Assembly (NCBI GenBank): GCA_020025795.1
Contig: JAHHRK010000007.1
Location: 1-29,000 of the forward strand
Length of the DNA stretch: 29,000 bases
DNA from: Faecalibacterium sp.
GTDB taxonomy: Bacteria > Bacillota > Clostridia > Oscillospirales > Ruminococcaceae
Reading direction: 5' to 3'
The notes below the pieces were generated by a model, which made no database searches, was not told the DNA's origin, and saw only the letters and a list, made by a program, of their open reading frames with translations. The first letter of the stretch is position 1. Each line of letters opens with the position of its first letter. Positions 22,260 to 29,000 of this stretch are shown here, piece by piece. The translations under genes and the position numbers were made by a program.

Positions 22260-23447
22260 ATGAAAATAAACCACAATTTCAGCGCACTGGGACAAAACTA
22301 TCTGTTTGCAGAGGTGGACCGCAGAGTGTGCGCATACGTGGAAAATAATCCGGGACGTGAAATTATTCGATTGAGCATCGGCGAGGGCTGCCGCCCGTTG
22401 GCGGCGTGCGTGGTACAGGCTATGCAGGACGCCGCTGCGGAGATGGGGACAGAAGCCGGTTTTCGTGGATATGGGCCGGCAGAAGGCTACGAATTTTTAC
22501 GCCGCGCCATACAGGATGAATACGCGCGTTTTGGCGTAAAAGTGGATACGGACGAAATCTTTATCAGCGACGGTGCAAAAAGCGATTTGACACATATTTT
22601 AGAGCTGTTCAGTGCAGACAATACAGTGCTGGTGCCAGACCCGGTGTATCCTGTTTATGTGGACGATAACCGCCTGGATGGGCGGCGCGTGATTTATGCG
22701 CAGGCAAATGCAGAAAATGATTTTCTGCCCATGCCAAACTCAGCGGTTCATGCGGATTTGATCTATATTTGCAGTCCGAATAATCCCACCGGAGCGGCCT
22801 ATACCTCACAGCAGCTGGCGGCATGGGTGACGTATGCATTAGAAAATGATGCGGTGATTTTGTATGATGCGGCGTATCGGTGCTTCCTCACCGATCCAGA
22901 ACTGGCACGCAGCATTTATCAGGTGGAAGGCGCAGATCAATGTGCCATCGAAATTGGATCCTTTTCCAAACGTGCTGGTTTTACCGGAACGCGCTGCGGC
23001 TATACTGTGGTACCGCATAGCCTGAACCGGGAGAAGATGAACCTGAATGCCGTATGGCGTCGCCGCCAGCAGACAAAAACGAATGGTGTGGCATATATTG
23101 TGCAGCGTGGTGCTGAAGCGGCACTCAGCCCAAAGGGGCAGGCACAAATCCAAAAGGATTTGAATTACTATCGTGCCAATGCGGCGGTGCTGGGCGAAGC
23201 ATTGGATGCAGCGAAGACTTGGTATTGCGGCGGAAAAAATAGTCCTTATCTTTGGCTGAAATGCCCCGGCGGTATGGGAAGCTGGCAGTTTTTCGACTGG
23301 CTTTTGGAACATTGCGGTATCGCAGGAACGCCGGGCGTCGGTTTTGGACCTTGCGGCGAAGGCTATTTTCGGCTGACGGCTTTTGGAGAAAAAGAAAAGA
23401 CACATATCGCGGCAGAAAAATTGAAAGCGGCACTTTTGCAGCTATGA
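22260..23447 (+). CDS. dapL: LL-diaminopimelate aminotransferase
   Basis: This 395-residue fold-type I PLP aminotransferase makes LL-diaminopimelate from tetrahydrodipicolinate and glutamate in one step. Visible motifs are IRLSIGEGCRPL, GYGPAEGYEFLR, FISDGAKSD, ICSPNNPTGAA, the PLP lysine Lys237 in SFSKRAGFTGTRCGYTVVP, and GEGYFRLTAFG near the end. The pairing with dapF supports this over a generic aminotransferase. The ribosome site (GAGAGGGGG) is about 15 nt from the ATG, which is long, so initiation may be weak or coupled to dapF. A shared terminator follows. Confidence 0.93.
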   Translation: MKINHNFSALGQNYLFAEVDRRVCAYVENNPGREIIRLSIGEGCRPLAACVVQAMQDAAAEMGTEAGFRGYGPAEGYEFLRRAIQDEYARFGVKVDTDEIFISDGAKSDLTHILELFSADNTVLVPDPVYPVYVDDNRLDGRRVIYAQANAENDFLPMPNSAVHADLIYICSPNNPTGAAYTSQQLAAWVTYALENDAVILYDAAYRCFLTDPELARSIYQVEGADQCAIEIGSFSKRAGFTGTRCGYTVVPHSLNREKMNLNAVWRRRQQTKTNGVAYIVQRGAEAALSPKGQAQIQKDLNYYRANAAVLGEALDAAKTWYCGGKNSPYLWLKCPGGMGSWQFFDWLLEHCGIAGTPGVGFGPCGEGYFRLTAFGEKEKTHIAAEKLKAALLQL

Positions 23448-23450
23448 TAA

Positions 23451-23490
23451 ACAGAAAATCCCCGACCAAACAGGTCGGGGATTTGTTATA
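23451..23490. terminator. Bidirectional terminator between dapL and the MATE gene
   Basis: AAATCCCCGACC (23456-23467) and its complement (23473-23484) form a 12-bp stem with a five-base loop, A-rich before and T-rich after. Confidence 0.9.
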
Positions 23491-23499
23491 CAGGAAAAC

Positions 23500-24855
23500 T
23501 TACAGCTTGCAGCGATCCAGCCATTTTCCACGGAAATAGTAAATCAGGAACAGGATCGAAGCCAAGGTCCAGGTAAGGGGATAACTGAAGGTTACGGTGC
23601 TCAGCTCGTGGCGCAGGGGCACGACAAAGATGATCCAGACAAGGCGCAGCAGACATACCACAAAGACCGTAATCAGCGTGGGAATCTTTACATCACCGCA
23701 GCCGCGCAGCGTACCGGACAGAATCTCGATTGCAATATAGGTTACATAGGCGGGAACCAGCAGGTGCATCATTTCTACGCCCTTAGCAATCACAGCATTG
23801 TCCTGGCTGAATAGACTGAACAAAAATTCGCTGGCAGGGTACATGATAAGGCAGGTAATGATGGTGCCGACAAATGTTATGGACAGGCAGATGTTGGTGC
23901 CCTTTTTCACACGGTCAAACTTTTGTGCGCCAAAATTCTGGCCGGCAAAGGTCGTAATGGCAAGGCCCATGGAGCCCAGCGTCATCCAGTAGAGCATATC
24001 CACTTTACTGTAAACGCTCCATGCTGCGATGACAACGGTGCCAAAACCGTTGATGCAGCTTTGAATCACAATGTTGCTGATGTTGTACAGCGAAGCCTGG
24101 GCTGCCGCAGGCAGACCAATCGCAAAAATCTTGCCCAAAATCTGGGGGTCCATTTTCAGCTTGGAAGCTTTCAGATGCCAGGGCATATTTTTGGTTCGGG
24201 CCAGGCACCACATAATGCACAAGGCGCTGATCAGCTGGCTGAGGATCGTCGCAATGGCTGCACCGGCTACGCCCAGAGGAATTACAGCAACCAGCAGATA
24301 GTCCAGTACAATGTTTACCAGCGATGCGATAATCAGAATATACAGCGGACGTTTGGTGTCACCTACGGCACGCAGGATGCCAGTTCCGGTATTGTAAATC
24401 ATCTGCGGAATCATACCGATAAAGTAAATGCGCAGATACAAAGCTGCATCGGGAACGACTTCGGCAGGTGTTTGCATCCATACCATGACAGCTTCGCTGG
24501 AGAAAAGCCCCAGAACCATCAGCAGTGCACCGCCAACCAAAGAAAGCGCCAATGCGGTGTGCACCTGGCGATCAACCAATTGGAAATCGCCGGCACCATA
24601 GTTCTGAGAAATGATGATGCTGGCACCGCTGCACAGGCCAACGAAAAAGCCTAGCAGCAAAGCGACAAAGGCACCGGTAGCACCAACGGCGGCCAGCGCG
24701 TCCGTGCCCACATAGTTGCCGACAATCAGGGTGTCGACCGTGTTATACAACTGCTGAAAAAGTGTGCCCAAAAAGATAGGGAAGAACAGCTTCATCAGCT
24801 GGCCGGGAATACTGCCGGTCAGAATCGGATTTTGATTGGTTGCAGTTTCTAACAT
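23500..24855 (-). CDS. MATE-family efflux transporter
   Basis: This polytopic protein of 451 residues has about twelve helices in two similar halves and belongs to the MATE (multi-antimicrobial extrusion) family. Visible features are FFPIFLGTLFQQLYNTVDTLIVG in helix 1 (read in parts), the GAGDFQLVDRQVHTAL loop, RAVGDTKRPLYI, and in the second half FGAQKFDRVKKG and LRGCGDVKIPTLI. Such proteins export cationic drugs or metabolites by sodium or proton exchange. The start at 24855 has a GGAGG site; the open frame upstream to 25029 passes through the promoter. Single gene. Substrate unknown. Confidence 0.93.
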   Translation of the reverse strand: MLETATNQNPILTGSIPGQLMKLFFPIFLGTLFQQLYNTVDTLIVGNYVGTDALAAVGATGAFVALLLGFFVGLCSGASIIISQNYGAGDFQLVDRQVHTALALSLVGGALLMVLGLFSSEAVMVWMQTPAEVVPDAALYLRIYFIGMIPQMIYNTGTGILRAVGDTKRPLYILIIASLVNIVLDYLLVAVIPLGVAGAAIATILSQLISALCIMWCLARTKNMPWHLKASKLKMDPQILGKIFAIGLPAAAQASLYNISNIVIQSCINGFGTVVIAAWSVYSKVDMLYWMTLGSMGLAITTFAGQNFGAQKFDRVKKGTNICLSITFVGTIITCLIMYPASEFLFSLFSQDNAVIAKGVEMMHLLVPAYVTYIAIEILSGTLRGCGDVKIPTLITVFVVCLLRLVWIIFVVPLRHELSTVTFSYPLTWTLASILFLIYYFRGKWLDRCKL

Positions 24856-24905
24856 AATGCCTCCGCAATAACGCACACAGTGGAACGAAAAACTCACAAT
24901 TTCAC

Positions 24906-24934
24906 ATTCTACTACGAAGATAAATAAAAGTAAA
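24906..24934 (-). promoter_or_regulatory. Promoter of the MATE gene
   Basis: On the minus strand TTTACT (24929-24934), 17-bp spacer, TAGAAT (24906-24911), about 50 nt before the start. No clear terminator separates it from the GH3 gene upstream, so read-through is possible. Confidence 0.75.
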
Positions 24935-24962
24935 CACGCGATTTTTAACGAATTTGAGTTAG

Positions 24963-27938
24963 TTATTGGCCGGGCTTTTTGTTTGCTTTCACCATGCGGA
25001 AATCCTGCACCGCGGCGCGCAGCTGCCATACAAAAACGCAGAATATGGCCAGCAGAATCAAAACAAGCAGCACGACCCAGTAAGAGAATCCTTTTTGAAT
25101 CACAGGGCGCAGCATGGATTCGTCGCCGGAAGCGGCAACGTAATCTCGATTGACCACACGGGTATGCAGATACTGGTACAGGATATTTTTTGCACTGCGG
25201 CGCAGTGCTGCCCGATAAGCCGGAGAGCTTTGCTCAAAGCGAACAAATCCTGCCGGTGTGCCGTCCATCCAGAGGTTACCACCAGCGCGCAAAGCCTGCC
25301 CACCGTTCATATAGGAGCGATGGTCGCTGTAATCGGTGATGACAGCGCCGTGAAAATCCCATTCGTCGCGCAGGATACCAGTAAGCAGAGCGGTGCTGCC
25401 GCCGGACCATACGCCGCCGATACGATTGTAGGCGGTCATCAGGCCGGTACCGCCGTATTCTTCCACCAGGATGCGGAACGGTTCCAGATAGATTTCCCGT
25501 AAAGTCTGTTCGGTCATCCAGGTGTAGATGCCGTCCCGATAGATGTGAGACTCCTGATCGTTGCAAATCAGGTGTTTAACAAAGCAGTAGGTGCCGGCTT
25601 CCAGGCTTCCGGCAACGGTATTGCCGCACAGCTTTCCGGAAAGCAGGCTGTCCTCGGAGTAGTATTCATAATTGCGTCCGCCAAAGGGCGTGCGGTGCAG
25701 ATTTGCCGCAGGTGCATACCAGCCGCTGTATCCCAGCTGGGTAGCCTGCTGGCCAATCGTGCGGCCAATCTGACGGGCGAGGTCTGCGTTCCAGCTTTGA
25801 GCAAGCGTACTTGCGCTGGGAAAGCCTGTACCAACGCCGCGCTGAGGTGTATAGCCACCGATTTGGGATGGACCGTCTGCATCTTTGGTCAGCGGCTTGC
25901 CGATGCTGGGCAAGGGGGCAGTTTGACTGTATCCGTGAAATACCAGCTGTTCCAGTTCCTTTTGCGGAATCTGATACAGGAGTGGTTCCCACTGAGAGTG
26001 GTCGTAGTCTTCGCCCAAAGCCCAGCCGAGCGACGTGAGAATGCCATCTTCCTCGATTTGCAAAGATTCTGCCGGAGCAGCGGCAGCGGTTTCGACTTCC
26101 TGCTGTGCCCAGGCCTGCGCCATAGCATCGGTATACCGGTTTTGTTCACGCAGCTTCGGCGACATGGGGCGCGTGGTGATATTCTTTACCGGAAAGGTCC
26201 CTGCAAAATCCGCACGGCTCAGCCAGCGGATATTCTGTGCAGTGTCGCTGCCGTCCAGACTGATTTTGTCCATGGCGCTTGCACCGGTGAATTTATTGGT
26301 GACAGGTTGCCCTGTGATAGGGTCATTTGGATACTGAACAGGCTGGGTGAGCGGATAGGTGAAAGCGGATTCGATAGTGTGTGCGTCCCTGCGTAGAGAA
26401 AAGCCATACGAACCGGCATCCAGCTCATAGCCGGTAAAACCGTTGCGGTTGGCATCCAGATAGTCATAGCTCGCCAGATCGGAAAGCCGCCCGCTTACAG
26501 TAAGAATCTGGCTTTCGCCGGGGACGAGAGTTTGCGTCTTGGCAAAGTCCACCAGTTCCACAGCGGATTTTTCAATGCCGCCGGGCAGATAAGGTGGTGT
26601 ACCGTATAGCTGAACCACTTCTTTGCCGGGACGCGTGCCGGTGTTGGTAATTCTTACGTGGAACAGCAACTCTTCTTCCGGGCTTATAGGCTGACCATCG
26701 GCAGGAGCGTCCAAAACCTCCCAGGAAAAATCTGTGTAGCTCAGCCCATACCCAAAGGGATACTGGACGACACCTGAATAGCCGTTGCCGTAAGGGGTCT
26801 GCACGTTGTTCCAAAAGCCTTCGGTATCTGCGGTTTCGTACCATTTATAGCCAACATAAATGCTTTCCGCATAATCCACATAGGAAACCTGATCGTACAG
26901 CTGGGGCCGGCTCAAATTGGTGAAAACGGCTCCCATAGGATACAATCCGTTGGCATTAGTGTAAGCACCGACACCGTTTTGGCCGGAATTGGCATAGCTG
27001 GCAGCAGAAGCAAAGTGATACGCAAAGGTGTCAGTGGTGCGGCCGCTGGGCGAGATTTTCCCCCATAGGATATCGGGCAGGGCTGATACGGCATCCTGAC
27101 CGGAATAGCCTGCCAGCAAACAGGCGTCCACACCGGGAGTGGTTTCGATGGGGCCGAGCGCCATGGGGTTTGCTGCGTTCAAGATAACAATTACCTGCGG
27201 ATAGGTTTGCCCCAGATAGGTGAGCAACGCTTGTTCTTCTGCAGAAAAATCCAGATAGGTGCGGCTTTTATCTACCACAATCGGGCCGCCAGCTTCGGTG
27301 CGCTTATATTGCATCTGGGTGCAGTCGTTGCTTTCGCCGGCCGGACGACCGATGACCAGAATCGCTGTATCGGAAAAGGCTTTGGCCTGTTCCAGTAAAT
27401 CGTCCGTGTAGTAACGCTTATCCCGAATGTCAGGCTCGTACAGACGATAGGATTCTTCCGGAGAGCTGCGTAGTGTGGCAGTAAATTCACGTTCCGACTG
27501 GAACGAACGATACATCTGTATCAGTTGGGGATTATAGGCAATGCCGCTTTGCTCCAATGCGGTGAGAAAGTCTGTGTCCACTGTGGACACACCACCAGAC
27601 CCAGAGCCGCCGCCCAGCCATTGGGTAGAAGCCCAGCCGAACACATTGACGGCACGAATCGAATCGGACAAAGGCAGCACACCTTCTGGATTATGGAGCA
27701 GGACGGTGCCTTCTGCCTGTGCCTGCAAAGCAAGCTGCTGCGCTTGCGCAGTGGTGTGGTTTTTTTGTGCGTCGGTGGCATCGCTTTGAATTGGAGTCAG
27801 GAATACATCCAGCACAGTTGCATTGGCATCAAGAATCGGCTTTGCCAACAGCGCTGCGATAAGCAGCAGTGCTGTAATGCCAGCTAGCATACTGTGCAGG
27901 TAAGGGCGTGGGCGGCGAAGCCTTTTGCGTTTTATCAT
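24963..27938 (-). CDS. Membrane-anchored GH3 glycosidase with permuted domains
   Basis: This 991-residue glycoside hydrolase family 3 enzyme is probably a beta-glucosidase or related beta-glycosidase. A basic N-terminus (KRKRLRRPR) and one membrane helix (about 14-33) come first. The usual GH3 C-terminal sandwich domain follows (LQAQAEGTVLLHNPEGVLPL near 70; FGYGLSY near 400), then a fibronectin-III-like module (GKEVVQLYG at 439-447). The GH3 TIM-barrel domain (about 660-915) comes last. Barrel motifs include DGP (688), VKHLICNDQE (Lys788-His789) and ITDYSD, whose Asp869 is the predicted nucleophile. A second membrane helix (about 945-968) and a basic tail close it, so both ends would be inside and the enzyme outside. 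AGGAGG fixes the start. Domain order is the reverse of the classical one, a known GH3 variant. No transport genes adjoin it. Confidence 0.9.
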   Translation of the reverse strand: MIKRKRLRRPRPYLHSMLAGITALLLIAALLAKPILDANATVLDVFLTPIQSDATDAQKNHTTAQAQQLALQAQAEGTVLLHNPEGVLPLSDSIRAVNVFGWASTQWLGGGSGSGGVSTVDTDFLTALEQSGIAYNPQLIQMYRSFQSEREFTATLRSSPEESYRLYEPDIRDKRYYTDDLLEQAKAFSDTAILVIGRPAGESNDCTQMQYKRTEAGGPIVVDKSRTYLDFSAEEQALLTYLGQTYPQVIVILNAANPMALGPIETTPGVDACLLAGYSGQDAVSALPDILWGKISPSGRTTDTFAYHFASAASYANSGQNGVGAYTNANGLYPMGAVFTNLSRPQLYDQVSYVDYAESIYVGYKWYETADTEGFWNNVQTPYGNGYSGVVQYPFGYGLSYTDFSWEVLDAPADGQPISPEEELLFHVRITNTGTRPGKEVVQLYGTPPYLPGGIEKSAVELVDFAKTQTLVPGESQILTVSGRLSDLASYDYLDANRNGFTGYELDAGSYGFSLRRDAHTIESAFTYPLTQPVQYPNDPITGQPVTNKFTGASAMDKISLDGSDTAQNIRWLSRADFAGTFPVKNITTRPMSPKLREQNRYTDAMAQAWAQQEVETAAAAPAESLQIEEDGILTSLGWALGEDYDHSQWEPLLYQIPQKELEQLVFHGYSQTAPLPSIGKPLTKDADGPSQIGGYTPQRGVGTGFPSASTLAQSWNADLARQIGRTIGQQATQLGYSGWYAPAANLHRTPFGGRNYEYYSEDSLLSGKLCGNTVAGSLEAGTYCFVKHLICNDQESHIYRDGIYTWMTEQTLREIYLEPFRILVEEYGGTGLMTAYNRIGGVWSGGSTALLTGILRDEWDFHGAVITDYSDHRSYMNGGQALRAGGNLWMDGTPAGFVRFEQSSPAYRAALRRSAKNILYQYLHTRVVNRDYVAASGDESMLRPVIQKGFSYWVVLLVLILLAIFCVFVWQLRAAVQDFRMVKANKKPGQ

Positions 27939-28044
27939 AAAAGAACCTCCTGGGGAGCGCAGCGTGAAAAATCCTTTTCAGTATAGCACAGATATACATA
28001 GTATGAGCAGCTGTGATACAATGCATATAAAAAGGAGGGGTCAT

Positions 28045-28491
28045 ATGCAGATTCTGGTAGATGCGGACGCCTGCCCTGTGGTGCGCATTGTGGAGCAGAT
28101 TGCCCGGCGGAGAAAAATTGCGGTGACGCTGTTTTGTGATACAAGCCATGTGTTGCGGTCGGACTATGCAGAAGTGCGAACCATTGGTGCCGGTGCAGAT
28201 GCGGTGGATTTTGCGTTGACAGCGGCCTGCCGGGCGGGAGATGTCGTGATTACGCAGGATTACGGACTGGCAGCCATGATTCTTTCCAAAGGAGCATATG
28301 GTTTGCATCAAAGCGGAATGCGATATACCGATGATAATATTGACCGATTGCTGATGGAAAGACATCTGGCGAAGAAGGCTCGGATGGCAAAGGCAAAAAA
28401 TCATTTGAAAGGTCCGTCGCGCCGGACGGCAGAAGACGACAAACACTTTGCAGCAGCACTGGAAAAGCTGCTGGACGAAATCGGCATATAA
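28045..28491 (+). CDS. YaiI/YqxD family protein (DUF188)
   Basis: This 148-residue protein of the YaiI/YqxD family has a PIN/NYN-like fold. Motifs are ILVDADACPVV at the start, CDTSHVL, GADAVDFAL, GDVVITQDYGLAAMIL and YTDDNIDRLLMERHL, with acidic residues (Asp6, Asp8 and the Asp in TQDYGL) that could bind metal. Family members resemble nucleases, but activity is not established. The start is fixed by AAGGAGG; an in-frame extension to 27925 would overlap the divergent GH3 gene. The intergenic -10 candidate TACAAT (near 28017) has no good -35. Confidence 0.92.
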   Translation: MQILVDADACPVVRIVEQIARRRKIAVTLFCDTSHVLRSDYAEVRTIGAGADAVDFALTAACRAGDVVITQDYGLAAMILSKGAYGLHQSGMRYTDDNIDRLLMERHLAKKARMAKAKNHLKGPSRRTAEDDKHFAAALEKLLDEIGI

Positions 28492-28535
28492 CGCAAAAAA
28501 GCACGGAACGCTTACGGCGTATCCGTGCTTTTTTA
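28491..28535. terminator. Bidirectional terminator between the YaiI-like and permease genes
   Basis: AAAAAAGCACGGA (28495-28507) pairs with TCCGTGCTTTTTT (28522-28534), with an inner ACGC/GCGT stem, giving T tails on both strands. Confidence 0.92.
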
Positions 28536-28544
28536 TTGCATTCA

Positions 28545-29000
28545 TTATTCCGCAGGCGGTTCGGCAGGTTCACCTTCAGCAGACTGCGGGCAAAGCGGCG
28601 CTTTTTGCTGGCGATGAGCAACATCTGCTGCAAGCAGCGTATAAATGGTAGCGGCAAGAGGAACGCCCAGGAGCATACCGAAAATACCCAGGATACCGCC
28701 GCCCACTGTAACGGCAGCCATGACCCACAGGCCGGGCAGACCAATGGAACTGCCTACCACGCGAGGATAAATCAGGTTGCCTTCCAGCTGCTGCAGGACG
28801 CACAGGAAGATGATGAACAAAACGGCTTTCAACGGGGAGATGGTCAGAATCATGAAGAAGCCCACGAATGCACCGATATAAGCGCCTGCAATGGGAATCA
28901 ATGCAGTGAAACCGACCAGTGTGCCAATCATGGTGGCGTAGGGCAGCTGGAATATCCACATACCAACGATGCACAGTACACCTAACACGACAGCTTCCAG
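28545..29000 (-). CDS. AI-2E family transporter, C-terminal part (truncated by window edge)
   Basis: The last 151 residues of an AI-2E/PerM-family permease, open through the window end at 29000, so the N-terminal part lies outside. Helices are visible in VLGVLCIVGMWIFQL, TMIGTLVGFTALIPIAG and KAVLFIIFLCVLQQLEGN. The family motif QQLEGNLIYPRVVGSSIGLPG is present, followed by the GILGIFGMLLGVPLAATIYTLL region. The tail after about residue 125 is polar (PQSAEGEPAEPPAE). Members export or take up small molecules or ions; AI-2 transport is not proven for most. Confidence 0.92.
   Translation of the reverse strand: MEAVVLGVLCIVGMWIFQLPYATMIGTLVGFTALIPIAGAYIGAFVGFFMILTISPLKAVLFIIFLCVLQQLEGNLIYPRVVGSSIGLPGLWVMAAVTVGGGILGIFGMLLGVPLAATIYTLLAADVAHRQQKAPLCPQSAEGEPAEPPAE

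Noticed and set aside
1..29000. CRISPR arrays, phage or transposon genes
   Set aside because: No regularly spaced repeats, integrase, transposase or terminal inverted repeats were found on either strand.

Overview
The window looks like chromosomal DNA of a gut-type, low-to-medium G+C Clostridia member, most likely Oscillospiraceae/Ruminococcaceae. This is inferred from strong AGGAGG-type ribosome sites, sigma-A promoters with 17-bp spacers, a dapL/dapF lysine branch, a SigI/RsgI sigma/anti-sigma pair and an archaeal-type ProS. I see no phage genes, insertion sequences, CRISPR arrays, tRNA or rRNA genes.

Layout. 1-4116 (minus): an operon for a heterodimeric ABC exporter followed by a YhcH-family protein, ending in a 36-bp palindromic terminator. 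4339-6147 (plus): a stand-alone Hsp70/DnaK. 6215-7066 (minus) and 7262-8491 (plus): a HAD phosphatase and an AraC regulator, divergent. 8598-10193 (plus): an ABC-F ATPase in which one of the two ATP sites appears degenerate. 10262-12042 (minus): an amino-acid/cation symporter under a tandem glycine riboswitch with its own promoter and terminator. 12209-13807 (plus): an aldose-epimerase-like protein and the tRNA-modifying enzyme TcdA.

13951-19096 (minus) is the most interesting block. It holds a VTC/TTM-fold polyphosphate polymerase-like protein, a DUF4956 membrane protein, a lipoprotein joining a metallo-beta-lactamase domain to a lamin-tail-like domain, a second DUF4956 protein, and then SigI and RsgI. 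The RsgI has a long, very acidic outer tail and lacks the Asn-Pro motif expected in RsgI ectodomains. The block is bounded by terminators on both sides. The tight spacing suggests one functional unit: a membrane-associated system based on polyphosphate or another polyanion, with its own envelope-sensing sigma factor. That function is inference.

19354-21175 (minus): proS and acpP with a structured spacer. 21386-23447 (plus): dapF and dapL, the last steps to meso-diaminopimelate by the aminotransferase route, divergent from acpP. 23500-24855 (minus): a MATE exporter. 24963-27938 (minus): a large membrane-anchored GH3 enzyme with permuted domain order. 28045-28491 (plus): a YaiI/YqxD protein. 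28545-29000 (minus): the C-terminal part of an AI-2E-family permease that runs off the right edge. Most convergent gene pairs share a bidirectional hairpin terminator.
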